Shown here: piece by piece, positions 36,425 through 47,804 of the stretch | Layout: each line of letters starts with the position of its first letter | Position numbering within the stretch: position 1 is the first letter of the stretch | Origin: Piliocolobus tephrosceles | Taxonomy: Eukaryota > Chordata > Mammalia > Primates > Cercopithecidae | Length of the DNA: 64,000 bases | Direction of reading: 5' to 3' | Assembly: GCF_002776525.5 (NCBI RefSeq) | Contig: NW_022326531.1 | Span: forward strand, 1,017,624-1,081,623 | Translations under genes and position numbers: made by a program | The notes under the pieces: model-generated | Seen by the model: only the letters and a program-made list of their open reading frames with translations | The model's database searches: none | Told to the model about the DNA's origin: nothing

Positions 36425-37305
36425 CCATGAACAGACACTTCTCAAAAGAAGACATACACACAGCCAGCAGACGTATGAAAAAAATGCTCACCATCACTAA
36501 TCATTAGAGAAATGCAACTCAAAGCCACAGTGACATTCTATTTCACACCAGTCAGAAGGGCTATTACTAAAGTCAAAAAATAACAGACGTTGGAGAGGTT
36601 GCAGAGTAACAGGAATGCTTATACACTGCTGGTGGGAATGTAAATTAGTTCAGTCACTGTGGAAAGAAGTTATCTTTGGAGATTTCTCAAGGAGCTTGAA
36701 ACAGAACTACCATTCGATCCAGCAATCCAGTTACTGGGTGTATACCCAAAGGAATATAAATCATCCTACCAAAATGACACATGCACCCATATGTTCATTG
36801 CAGTGCTATTCACAACAGCAAACACATGGAATCAACCCAGATGCTCATCAACAGTGGACTGGATAAAGAAAATATGGTACATGTACACCATGGAATACTA
36901 TGCAGCTATTTAGAAAATCATACTATGCAGCTATTCAAAAACTCATGCCCTTTGCAGCAACATGGATGCAGCTGGAGGCCGTTCATTATCCTAAGCAAAT
37001 TAATGCAAGAAGAGAAAACTACCACATGTTCTCACTTATAAGTGGGAGCTAAACATTGAGTACCCGTGAATACAAAGATGGGAACAACAAACACCAGGGC
37101 CTACTCCAATAGTGAGAGTAGGAAGAGAGTGAAGGTCAAAAGACTACCTATTGTGTACTATACTCAATACCTGGGCTATGAAATTATTTGTACACCAAAC
37201 CCCAGTGACACACTATTTACTTACTAGTGTAACAAACCTGCACATGTACCCCCTGAACCGAAAATAAAAGTTGAAATAAAATAAAATAAATAAAATAAAA
37301 TAAAT
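36425..37305 (+). mobile_element. 5'-truncated L1 (L1PB/L1MA-type) 3' end
   Basis: Sense L1: the 3' part of ORF2 ('catgaacagacacttctcaa', 'ccagcaatccagttactggg', 'tggaatactatgcagctat') followed by a 3'UTR ending 'gtaccccctgaaccgaaaat' and an AAATA-unit tail. ORF2 is broken by stops and indels and carries a 25-bp tandem duplication at 36895-36944. A degenerate duplication (10/13) lies at 36412-36424 and 37306-37318. Confidence 0.92.
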
Positions 37306-37318
37306 AAGCCAATGTACT

Positions 37319-37969
37319 TTATTAACATGAAACCAGAATCCAAATGAGTGAAATATGAGTCAAGTACCTTTCCTATAAAACATAATTACATACCTGTATA
37401 CAAAAATATTTTCTATTTGTAGTTTAGATAACAAAGACCATGTTCCCAAGAGCCTACAATGCCTGTGGATAATGTGGATAGTAAATTCTGTATTCCAGTG
37501 ATAATTAATGTAATTGTCTTCATCCTAAAATAACATCTCTTCAAAAGTAGAGTTTTGCACTGGGTCTCTAAACTGAGTTACAGTTGCACTAATTTTATGG
37601 TCCTTCTTTATAAATGTCTTCCATCTTACAGATGTTTTCCAATTATTAATGTAATTAACACTCATTGTTCTTTTAAAGACAGTCATTGTTTCACAAAGAA
37701 AATACATAAACTTATTTTAGAAAAGTGCAGGCTTTGTATTGTCTTCCTGCTCATGTATATTTTCTCTAATTATCACGTTAGTGATTAATTTACACTGAAC
37801 TATGAAAGGATTTTTCAGTTATTGTTTAATTTAGGGTAAACCAATTTTATTCAGCAACACTGCAATGTTTCAGGCTAAGCAAATCAGTTTAAAAAACATA
37901 TAAAGAAAGTATTTCATTGTGATATTCAGTGTACTAAGAAATTTTTAATTTTTTTTCAATTTTAATTTA
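37319..37969. other. unrecognised AT-rich sequence
   Basis: Nothing recognised. Opposite-strand frames at 37525-37707 and 37555-37788 overlap and have no known domain. Confidence 0.6.
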
Positions 37970-38098
37970 ATTTTTTTTTTTTTTTAGAAATGAGGTCTTG
38001 CTATGTTACACAGGCTAGATTTGACCTCCTGGGCTCAAGCAATCCACCCCAGCCTCTTGAGTAGCTGGGAACACAGACATGCATCACCAGGTCCCGCT
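37970..38098 (-). mobile_element. Alu-related monomer, antisense (FLAM/AluJ-like)
   Basis: T-run then 'gaggtcttgctatgttacac', 'gcctcttgagtagctgggaa' and 'catgcatcaccaggtcccgc'. Only about 110 bp of one monomer, quite diverged. Confidence 0.8.
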
Positions 38099-38274
38099 AT
38101 TCATATTAGACATTTTAGAAAAATTACCTAAGTAGTTCTAGAAGTTCAAAATCATTATTTATTTACTTTCTCTTCCAAGGAATGTTTGGAAATATTTGCA
38201 ACTCTATACTACAGAAGTAGACCTATCTTAAATGTTTGTTGAATGACTGAATGAAGAATGAAAATTATTAACAT

Positions 38275-38554
38275 GGCTGGGCACGGTGGCTCATACCTGT
38301 AATCCCAGGATGTTGGGAGGCCAAGGCAGGCAGATCACTTGTGCTTAAGTTAGAGACCAGCCTGGGAAACATGGCAAAACTCCATCTCTACAAAAAATAC
38401 AAAAATTAGCTGGACATGGTGGCATGCACCTGTAGTCCTAGCTACTCAGGAAACTGAGCCAGAGAGGCAGAGGCTGCAGTGAGCCGAGATTGTGCCACTG
38501 CACTCCAGCCTGGGCAACAGAGCCAGACCCTGTTGAAAAAAAGAAAAAAGAAAG
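38275..38554 (+). mobile_element. Alu SINE (AluJ-like)
   Basis: Starts 'ggctgggcacggtggctcat'. Target-site duplication 'tattaacat' at 38266-38274 and 38555-38563. 'gcttaagttagagaccagcc' and the shortened right monomer suggest an old copy. Confidence 0.95.
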
Positions 38555-38680
38555 TATTAACATGTTAGTAAACAAAAACATGACTAAACTTTTACTCTAA
38601 CAGTAACTGGCCTATCAACTAAGATGAATAGATCTTCCATGAGAGTCAACTTCTTTAATAAACTTTGAAACACAAATGTT

Positions 38681-38906
38681 CAACATTTTAGATTTTATTT
38701 ATGCTACTTCAGCATGTAAAAGGAAACAGTTCACTGTTCATGCAAACACTTAAGACACTAGAAAACCAACCACTGAGGTAATGAATAGTGTTTTGTGCAT
38801 GCAAACTTAGAAAATATTATTTACAGGCATAAAACAAAATTTGTAACAATGGCAATGGAAATGCAACAACCAGAATATAGTCACATGATGTGGTTCCTTA
38901 AAGATC
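38681..38906 (+). repeat. local direct repeat, copy A
   Basis: About 220 bp that recurs at 39896-40111 in the same orientation. Shared blocks include 'cactgttcat', 'aaacttagaaaatat', 'caaccagaatatagtcacat' and 'tggttccttaaaga'. Roughly 85% similar by eye. Family not recognised. Confidence 0.85.
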
Positions 38907-39439
38907 ATTAGCCTAACAGCAAGGAAGCCTTAATTTTATTTTTCTTATTGTCATAGCTATTCTTGGCTTATGATCTTTTGAAAACTGAACATCTAATTAT
39001 AAACTTCTAAAACAAAAATACAAAAGCAAGATTTATATCATCCCTAGTCACGATGGTATGTGGAAAAGAAGAGGCTGAATAGAATGTTTTGCAAATAAGA
39101 TACTCAAGTGGTTGCTTTATTCGCCAAGCTAATATTTAGGCTGTATTTAAAATTAATATTTTCTATCCAATTACATGACATAATTATTTGTAATACCTCA
39201 AATGATGAGATTCTTAAGAATAATTCTGTAAGTTCAAAAATAAGTCCATTAATTATGAAAAGTAAATAACCTCAAGTAATATTTAAAACTTGCTATAATG
39301 AGTTTTTTATGTAAATGCTACCATTCATTCTCTCATATGAAAAACTGAGAGAATTCCAACTGCAAAAAAAAAAAAACCTCTTACTTTTAAGAGCACTCAG
39401 ACACTTTCATTCATTTACAATCCATAACATCCAGTTCAA
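38907..39439. other. unrecognised AT-rich sequence
   Basis: Nothing recognised except an A-run at about 39365-39376. Confidence 0.6.
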
Positions 39440-39545
39440 GAATCTAATTTGGAGTTCAGAGTAAATGTTGAAGGTGGGGACGATGTTCATCTTGTTCACT
39501 GCTATATCTTTAGTAGGAGTTCAGTTAATATATTATGAGTAACTG
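39440..39545 (+). repeat. L2 LINE 3' end
   Basis: 'gttcatcttgttcactgcta', 'tatctttagtaggagttcag', 'ttaatatattatgagtaact' follow the L2 terminus. It lies between the two direct-repeat copies. Confidence 0.6.
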
Positions 39546-39895
39546 AAGAAACAAAACTCAATAAAAATAAATAAATAAATATGGTAAAAGTGTTTGTGGT
39601 TTTCATACAGAAGAACAAAACTTCCTACTAGGCATTTTCCCACCAAAATATCCTAATACAAAAGGCTAAATTTCTTGGGGAAACTAAGTAAATTTGTAAT
39701 CAACTTATTGTCCAGGAATTTGGAAAAACTCATGGCCTTAAGAGTTAAGCTAATTCTCTCCACTGATAAGAAGAGGAAGAACTGACACTCTAAGTCATAA
39801 TGTCTTGATCCAAATAAGTGTGATGATAATAGGCAAGCGAAAGTCGTGATATACAGAGGTCTGGATCCTGGGCAAACCCCGACTCATTTCAAAAT

Positions 39896-40111
39896 TTCAA
39901 CTTTATATATGCTACTTGAATAGGTAAAATGAAACAGCTCACTGTTCATACAGGAACTTAAGACACTGGAAAACCAGCCACTGGTGTAATAAATAGTGTT
40001 ATGTGCACCCAAACTTAGAAAATATAATTTAAAGGCATAAAATAAAATTCCTAACAATGCCAATGGAAACTAAACAACCAGAATATAGTCACATGATATG
40101 GTTCCTTAAAG
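39896..40111 (+). repeat. local direct repeat, copy B
   Basis: Second copy of the 38681-38906 sequence, about 1.2 kb away start to start. Similarity stops at 'ccttaaaga', 12 bp before an Alu insertion. Confidence 0.85.
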
Positions 40112-40123
40112 AAGAGCCATATG

Positions 40124-40415
40124 GGCCGGGCACGGTGGCTCACACCTGTAATCCCAGCACTTTGGGAGGCTGAGGCAAGTGGATCACGAGGTTAGAAGTT
40201 CGAGGCCAGCCTGACCAACATGGTGAAACCCCGTCTCTACTAAAAGTACAAAAATTAACCAGACATGGTGGTGTGTGCCTGTGGTCCCATTACTCAGGAG
40301 GCTGAGGCAGGACAATCACTTGAACCCGGGAAGTGGCGGTTGCAGTGAGCTGAGATCACGCCACTGCACTCCAGCCTGGGCAACACAGCAAGACTCCATC
40401 TCAAAAAAAAAAAGA
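40124..40415 (+). mobile_element. Alu SINE (AluS-like)
   Basis: Starts 'ggccgggcacggtggctcac' and ends in an 11-base A tail. No clear target-site duplication. It sits just right of direct-repeat copy B. Confidence 0.96.
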
Positions 40416-42109
40416 AACATCTGGTGTCCTGTCACCTGGGCTCTCTCCTATTCTTATTCTCCCAGTCCACTTCATACCCTTTTATCTGTGCTTCTTTAAA
40501 CACAATGAAGGATGGGTTGCCAATTTTTGCACTGTGCTCATGGTGATGCATCTACCTATAGCATTTAACACAAGAGCTCCCAAATACAGGTTGATACATT
40601 CTGAAGCCTGTGATAAATATTTGAGTTATCATGGGAGGAAAAGTAAACAATATTGACAGTGAAGTAAGTTTTTCATTTTTTAAAAAACTTTAAGATCTAC
40701 TCATTATTACAAAACGTTTTTAAATAAAATAGTCATGATATTAAATATCTGATTTTTTAAATAAAAAACAAAGTAGGTAAACTTTGCTGTCACCAAGTAC
40801 AAATAATTGAAAACATGTATACAGTTGGTAATAGAAAAACACATTCTGAGACTCAGTAACAAGAAGAAAAGAGGAAACATTGCATGTGTGAGAAGAAAAC
40901 AAGATTAAAGAGCACATTTCCGTGTCTCCATTTACAACTGTCATTGACTGATGAAGACAGAAAGTCTAGGAATGCTATGAATGGGCTTTGTTCCTCTTTT
41001 ATTCACCTTCTTGAAAGAACCCAGCTACCGCTGATATGTCTGTGAAGAATGGCATTCAACTATATAAAAAAGAAGTTTGTTTTATTTATTTATTTATTTT
41101 TAAATGAAACTAGCCTTGTTTCTCAAAGGATCTTTTCTTTTTTCTTTAATTCACTAAAATCTGACCAAGTTATGTTGGAAAGTATTACGATATACTCTGT
41201 ATATTGTACATGATTAAGGAGAATGTCACCTATTCCAAATTAAATAGTCCTCTACTTAGGCAAATGGTTTATTACAATGTTATATGGTATTTTAATCAAG
41301 TTAGAACTAATGTGTCTGAGTTTGTTTTAAAAGAACTCAACATATGTTAAACCACTCTACAAGAAGGGTTTAATTATTAAGGCATCAACTTCAAAGTTCA
41401 GAGATGCATGAAGACTAATATATTTGGATTCATAGGATTCACTTTTATGAGAGGGAGCCTAATGCTGCTTCAGAATAGATATGACAGGTTTTCCATCAGA
41501 CCAGTGAATGGGAGTTTTTACCCAAAGATTATTTGCCTAGGATTATTAGGTAATTAAATTAATTAATTAACCATGTGAAATTGTTATATATATACAGTCT
41601 CATAGTTTCTGTTAATAAGTAAACAAACAAACAAATAAATATATAAAATCTACCCTAATTCCACATAATATTCAAGGAGTTATAACAGAATCATAGAATC
41701 ATCAAGCTAATGTCGTTACCATCTTCTCTCACGCTTTGAAATAACGCCTTTTCCTTTCTCTCTCTCTCTCTCTCTTTCACACACACACACATGCACGCAC
41801 ACATTATAGACCCCCTTCCTTTTCCTGTAGACGTCTGTGGCTAAACCAAACCACTATATGCCCTTTACCATCAAATTTGAAAAAAAATTCTCCTCTGGGG
41901 AATTGTTAATTTTCAAATACCAATGAAATATTTATTTAGTGCCTTCAATCCGTTTTGTAGGAGAATCAAACATAAAGTAGACTTAAAAATTTAAAAGGCT
42001 TTGCACTCAAATTTGGGAGACATTTCACATATTCAATGGAAATGTAATATATGTGTAGTAATATAATAGACAAGTTTAGACCAAAGAATGTCAAAAAGTT
42101 TAAACAAAG
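40416..42109. other. ~1.7 kb with no recognised gene
   Basis: AT-rich; no gene. Simple-sequence patches: TTTA units near 41080-41100, AATT units near 41553-41570, AAAC/AAAT near 41620-41645, and the CT/CA tract listed separately. Confidence 0.6.
41755..41806. repeat. compound (CT)n-(CA)n microsatellite
   Basis: About 10 TC units at 41757-41776 followed by CA units at 41778-41806, with ATG/G interruptions. Confidence 0.95.
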
Positions 42110-42114
42110 GTAAT

Positions 42115-42290
42115 AGACTTGGGTTTAAAACCTGACCCAGAAGATACTGGTTGGCTAGCATTTAGCTTTTTGTATTCTATTTTTCTGGTATGCAAAATGA
42201 GGATACTAGTTACTATATACCATGGTCATTGCCAAGACTGGAAACAAGTCATGTTAAATGCCTAATATTGAACCAAATATAGGCATTTGA
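42115..42290 (+). repeat. MIR SINE, degraded
   Basis: 'acttgggtttaaaacctgac', 'ttctggtatgcaaaatgagg', 'atactagttactatatacc' follow the MIR core loosely. Confidence 0.5.
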
Positions 42291-42439
42291 ATCAGAATAT
42301 AGGTGTGTATTATTATTAATGGTATTTCATGGCATTAATAGATCCATCATGTTTGGTTGTGGCCTGCCCTTCCTTCACCAACCCCTATCCCCTACAACTT
42401 TGTTTATTCTTCTCTTATGACCCTTACATTCAATCTGCC

Positions 42440-42715
42440 GTGATTATTAAACACTGTGCTATTGGTGAGCTGTATGAAGGCAAGTATTATGACTTGCTTG
42501 TGTTTGTATCCTCCAAAGCAGAGCTTTTCCAATTTCATACCTAGGGATCTTGCTACCATAAGATTTGATTCTGGCTTAGTAGGTATAGGTGAGGTTCTGA
42601 GATTGTGCATTGCAACAATGCTCCTGGTTCCTCTAACCAAACTTTGAGTATTAAGGTTATATAGCACTTAGCACAATGCCTTACGTTTGGGAGATAGTCA
42701 ATAATATTTATTTGA
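42440..42715 (+). repeat. L2 LINE 3' end, split by a MITE
   Basis: Left part 'tggtgagctgtatgaaggca' to 'gtatcctccaaag' (to 42518). Right part 'atagcacttagcacaatgcc' to 'tcaataatatttatttgatt' (from about 42661). Together they form one L2 tail interrupted by 42519-42655. Confidence 0.7.
42519..42655 (+). repeat. hAT-Charlie MITE remnant inside L2
   Basis: Starts 'cagagcttttccaatttcat', continues 'agatttgattctggcttagt', 'aggtgaggttctgagattgt', and ends 'aaactttgagtattaag', resembling MER5/MER20-type MITE ends. Confidence 0.6.
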
Positions 42716-42779
42716 TTAAAAATATAACATTAAACACACTATTTAAATTGTAAAATGGATGATAGAAGCAAGAATTGTT

Positions 42780-43110
42780 TAAATATGTTCAGAGGGAGGA
42801 GCTATAGAAAGCTTTGTGGTATGAGAATTTAACCAGGTCCTGAAGAATTACAAAAATGTGAATGGTTGAAGTGAAGGGAAAACAATTCTAAATGTGTAGA
42901 AGAATTTGAGCCAAACTGTGGATAGAGCAAAGTAAAAGGAATGTTCAGGGATTAATACAGCCAGTGTGACTTAATCATAAGATTTAGGTTAGATTAAAAA
43001 TAATTAGAAAATGTTGGTTGATGCAAATATTGTCTGACAAGCAATGCACAAAGACAGAACGTTTTTAAGCAGAGTCTGTGAAGTAACCATTTTGTTTTAG
43101 GAAAGTTATT
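42780..43110 (-). repeat. L2 LINE, antisense
   Basis: 'caggtcctgaagaattac', 'gtggatagagcaaagtaaaa', 'atacagccagtgtgactta' and 'ttttaagcagagtctgtgaa' follow the antisense L2 order. Confidence 0.55.
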
Positions 43111-43518
43111 CTGTATAAAATGGTTGATGGCAAAGAGAAAAATGAAAGATAGATGGTTCAATAAGGTCTTAACCATAACTTCTAACTGTATATTCAATTC
43201 AGCTTCCGGGATTTAAATTTAACACCACTGTAAAGCATCCTTACACATCCCTCCCTTTGTTATGTTAAATCGCATTCTAATGAAGCCTGAAAACAAGTAA
43301 CCAGGAGAATCAGTGTATTTCCCTCTCAAGATAAATTTGCTCATGGATATGGTGCACCTTTCCTGGATTTAGCCATCTCCAGACATTTCAGATCTCCATC
43401 AAATTTATTTATTGCATTATATTGGAAGACGCATATTTAGCACATATTGTCATTATTTTTGTATCCAATAATACTGCAATTAGACAGAAGCACATGAAAT
43501 TATTAAAAACCCATGGTG
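43111..43518. other. unrecognised sequence
   Basis: Nothing recognised. Confidence 0.6.
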
Positions 43519-43816
43519 GGCTGGGCATGGTGGCTCAAACTTATAATCTCAGCACTTTGAGGGGCCAAGGCAGGTGGATCCTTTGAACCCACGAGTTCAA
43601 GACCAGCCTGGACAACATAGTAAGACCTTGTCTCAAAAAAAAAATTAAAAAATTAGCCTAACATGGTGTCCCATGCCTGTGGTCCCAGCTAATTTGGTGG
43701 CTGAGGTAGGAGGATCACTTGACCCAAGGAGGCCAAGGTTGCAGTGAGCTGTGATGGCACCACTGCACTCCAGCCTGAGTGATAAAGTGAGACCCTGTCT
43801 CAAAAAAAAAAAAAAA
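43519..43816 (+). mobile_element. Alu SINE (AluJ-like)
   Basis: Starts 'ggctgggcatggtggctcaa'. 'ggatcctttgaacccacgag' and 'gtgagaccctgtctc' are typical of old AluJ copies. Ends in an A14 tail. Confidence 0.95.
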
Positions 43817-45684
43817 GTGGTGGTGGGAGGGATAAAAAATAAGTCAATCAAGTATCTTCCATAGTAGATAAAAATGTGAAAAACAGGAATGACATTTTCT
43901 CATAATATATTCAATGGTAGAGCAAGCAAGCAGTCATTGCAAAGCAGTTTTGATTATATTGTAAAATAATTGACATAAATTTTGATTATAAATTTATGAA
44001 GTTCACAGCTGAGAAAAATCACTCACTAATGTATATCTCAAAGTATCTAATTGCAATTTTGCCCATTATATGATTCATTGCCGAAGGGATACTAGAATGA
44101 GACTTGGCCCATACTCTATAGTATTAACATCTAACTATAGTATATAGCTGCCATAAAATTAACCGAGAAGTAGCCCTCATAAGTGATGTCTAAGATCAAG
44201 TGATTTAGTGTATTGCATCACTTAGATCCGACGAAGCCGAGTAAGTAATTGGCAGAGAAAAAAAACTAAAAACATAGTAAAATAGCAAAGCAAGGCAACT
44301 GCCATCAACAGAAAAATGTAATGATCTCATTAAAGACATTGCATACAGTCTGCATTCCAATTTTCACAACTCTGGATTTTTCTCTAAGCTTTGCAAAAAT
44401 ATATCATATAATTTAACTTTAATTCAAATACAAAATAATGTATTTTAGAACTTTATTATTGGTTTCATACATATATTGCAGTGTTTAATGTACAATGTCA
44501 ATCATTTCAATTGATTTCTTGCCCCTACTTTTAAAATCTGAGATAGAGTAATTCATTTAGTTAAAACAGAAAAGTCCTAAGGTCCATTAACTCATACTCT
44601 ATATGTGGGAGAAAATGTTATTTTACTCATGGAAAACTCAGTAGAAATCATGGAGAAATTCAAAAGAATATTAAAATAAGGCACATTCATAAATGTATCT
44701 AAGCTTTTTGAATTGTGAAATCTGACTGAAAAATTTATGGAATAACTTTCTTATGAGAAGGTTGAGGAAATACTGGATATGTCAGACAAAAAGAACAATA
44801 ATAAACTCTAAAACCTTTGAATTCAGTGGTGATATAGGTTTTATAGTTTACTATCATTGATTAAAATAAATCCTTGATAAAAAACTTTGTCCTAACTTTG
44901 AAAATTGAAAAAATGAAAATTTAAAGTACCTTCATAAAATTGCTTGGGAAGAACATAATTTTAAATATGTAAGCAAGGACAATAGTGCACTTTAAATTTT
45001 GGAACATTTTACAATCCAAACAAGAACCCATTTTCAATTATTCTAAGGACATTTATACTTATTGCAGTTTTTGTTTTAAATTTAAGGTTACTATTAAGAA
45101 TGTGTGGTCTGCATTAGTATTTGATCATTTACTATTCTTGAATTTTCTTTTTTATTGCTTCAGAAATACATAGTTTGTAAATTTACCTGGTCCATTTTTG
45201 TTTCTATATAGAAAACCAGATTATAAGGAGAGTAAGTTAATGTTCTAGATATAAAAATAAAATATTTATTCAAAACCTACATCATCTTTAAGCATTCTAG
45301 TGGGGAAGATGTACAAGAGTAGCATGGCCTCTTCTTTTAAATATCATATACTCACTCTAGATGTAGCAATGATTGATAAAAGTATGTCCATTATCATTTT
45401 GTATTTTTGTGTATGTATTTCTAATGAAAAGTGGGATAAAATAATTAGATGGTACTCACCAAAATGATTCTTGAGATTAATGAGTTTGGTATCAAGGTCA
45501 TGGATGTGTGGCTATAGTATAGGTGTCATAGTCAATCAACACTATTAAAGTCCAACAATAGCAAAGAAAAATAACACATCTCTAGCTATACTTGATGGCA
45601 CCAATCTCTTCTGGAATATTGGAATTAATTTCAAAAAATGTTACAGTAGTCTGCATTGCACATTAAGATGTATACATTCAAGAT
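43817..45684. other. ~1.9 kb with no recognised gene
   Basis: AT-rich and repeat-poor. Imperfect inverted match around 44190-44230 ('gatcaagtgat' against 'atcacttagatc'). Otherwise nothing recognised. Confidence 0.6.
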
Positions 45685-45850
45685 TCAAAGATTCACTGCA
45701 TGACCTTGGGCAAAGCATTGCCTTTCTCTTTGTAAGATTTTCAAAAATTAGATTATAGTTTCTGCCCTATACCATTCATAATGTTCTTTGAAAGACCAAA
45801 TGAAGCTCACAACAAATATACTTTGAAAAGCATAATATGCTAAAGAAATG
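45685..45850 (+). repeat. MIR SINE, degraded
   Basis: 'ttcactgcatgaccttgggc', 'aaagcattgcctttctcttt' and 'aatatgctaaag' follow the MIR order. Confidence 0.55.
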
Positions 45851-46119
45851 TCTCACTCCAAAAATCTCCCTAAAGAAATCCTCAGGCCTGTTTTCTCATG
45901 ATCCCTAAGTTCCTTTCCTTTGCTGTGATGTGCAATATACTGTCTTGGTCTCTTTGAAATTCTCTGTGATTTTTATCTACAGTTGGTTAAGATCCAGTCC
46001 CATTTGTGCACAGTATGATGTCCATCATACACCAAGAGGCTATTGTATTTCAATGTTACTTCAAAGAAGTACTTGGTACAGCAGGAACCTGGATGCAACT
46101 GGAAACTAAGTTCACCATT
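45851..46119. other. unrecognised sequence
   Basis: Nothing recognised. Confidence 0.6.
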
Positions 46120-46260
46120 TCCACAAACCCTTATTAAGCATCTGTCACGTGTCCAGCATTGTGCTCATTGTGAGAATACAGAGAAGGACAGCTCTGCCTT
46201 GTGGAAGCTTTTTTAAGTAGAAGAAGAGAAAGGCAAATAAACATATAATAATATTTGACT
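46120..46260 (-). repeat. L2 LINE 3' end, antisense
   Basis: 'ttattaagcatctgtcacgt', 'ccagcattgtgctcattgtg', 'agaatacagagaaggacagc' match the antisense L2 tail. Confidence 0.65.
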
Positions 46261-46316
46261 TTCAATATTATTGTTTTTGAAGTGAATATGAGAATAAACA
46301 CATGAGAAATGTTATT

Positions 46317-46367
46317 CTTTGATAAAAGGAATAAACATATAAGAAGTGTTTATTCCTTTTATCAAAG
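46317..46367. repeat. perfect 21-bp inverted repeat (hairpin)
   Basis: Arms 46317-46337 and 46347-46367 are exact reverse complements, with a 9-base spacer (tataagaag). Immediately upstream, 46291-46317 is a degraded version of the same motif ('agaataaaca' ... 'tgttattctt'). Confidence 0.97.
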
Positions 46368-47804
46368 CTATGTGATTTAATTTCTTATCATCCAATTCAT
46401 GAAAAGAAGTTTCAATTAATAATATGTTTCCATTCAAAGTGTTGTTTATGTCAAATTTTCAAATAATTCTCTATTTTGGAGCATAAAGTTCCTATTAAAT
46501 GTTACCTACTATAGTTTATTTCAGTCCTTTAAAACTTACTCTTTATTTGTCCATGTGCTTCTAGCAGTCACATATATAAGCTTCCTGATGAGCTAGCCTT
46601 TTCTATTGAATTAAAATGACATGTTTTGGTCTATACTACAGCTTAAGGCAGGGAGAGTAAGGCAGTTGCCCAATAGTCTAATCAATATTCCATGCTTATA
46701 GAATTGTATAGCAGTTATAATAAAGTATCTATAAACTAAATAAATAATATAAATATATAATTTTAGGTGAATTTATAATACATAGAACACATATATGTAT
46801 TATATATAATATTAAGACTAGCTATTACTTTATTATAAAGAGGAGACAAAAATCCTTTTGTTAGCATACACATAATAATTGCTGTCACCATCACCTTGGC
46901 TGGGCAGGCCTTAAGGAGTCTAATATTAAGGCATCAATTAATCTACAATAATTAGTAATTTTTTAAATGTTTAAATAGTTTGTTAGACCAGGAAGTTTGA
47001 TATTAAAAAAATGCACATGCTGGTACCAAGAATCTTTAGCTCTAAGGAAACATAATAGCTTTTTTGTTTTTAATCTAAGAAGCACTGATAGCAATGAATG
47101 TTCAAAGACACACAGTAGAAGAGAACCAGATTTTAAGATGCCAATGCATTATAAAAAATAAGCAAACCCTCAAATAACTTAGGCAGATTCTGATTCAGTC
47201 TCCTCTCATGAGTCGGGGATAGTTAGCAGAAAGCTAAAGGTGCAAAAATCAAAACTACAAATTCATGCTATTTTCTGAGCAGTGAGGTCACTTTTGGGGT
47301 GAAACCTCAGTACTCTTAGTATCAAAACACAAAGTGGGCAAATCAGTGTAAACATTGCACAGTCCAGGGATGAAGGGAATATGTACATTGCCAGGCACTG
47401 AGACAAAGTTAGCTGCAACACTGCCAACCAAATATAACTGTCCTCACAGGAAATCTCCTCTGAGGTAATCCTAATTTTTCAATTATTGCTTCTTCATGTG
47501 AATAAGTCAAGATTTGAGAGGAGGTTCAATATGTCATCGAATGAACTAAGAATGCTGTTTCTCTTGGCACGTATCTGTCATAAATAAGAATACACTAATG
47601 AATTCAGAGCTAACTGTGTCCCTAGGGTAGAAAGTACTTTCCCTCATGTGCCTAGGAATGCCAGAGGCTATTGAAGGATCCTATTCCTTAAGCCCCAGTG
47701 CCCAGTTCCAGCCACCACATAAATGGATAGCACCCCAGGAAACTTCTATAATTAAATCCATATTTACCCCCTTCCCCACACCATCCCTTCATGCAGCTTT
47801 TCTG
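46368..47804. other. ~1.4 kb with no recognised gene
   Basis: AT-rich with TA-rich patches near 46740-46815. Nothing recognised. Confidence 0.6.

Noticed and set aside
44185..44235. Imperfect inverted match suggesting a mariner/MADE1-like hairpin
   Set aside because: The arms match for only about 11 bases with an offset, and no mariner end motif is visible.
45297..45340. Faint resemblance to the U6 snRNA middle segment ('agtagcatggcc')
   Set aside because: Only a dozen bases match and neither the U6 5' end nor the 3' tail is present.
46079..46110. Text resembling the L1 'aacatggatgcagctgg' motif
   Set aside because: The match is about 15 bases and the flanks do not continue as L1.
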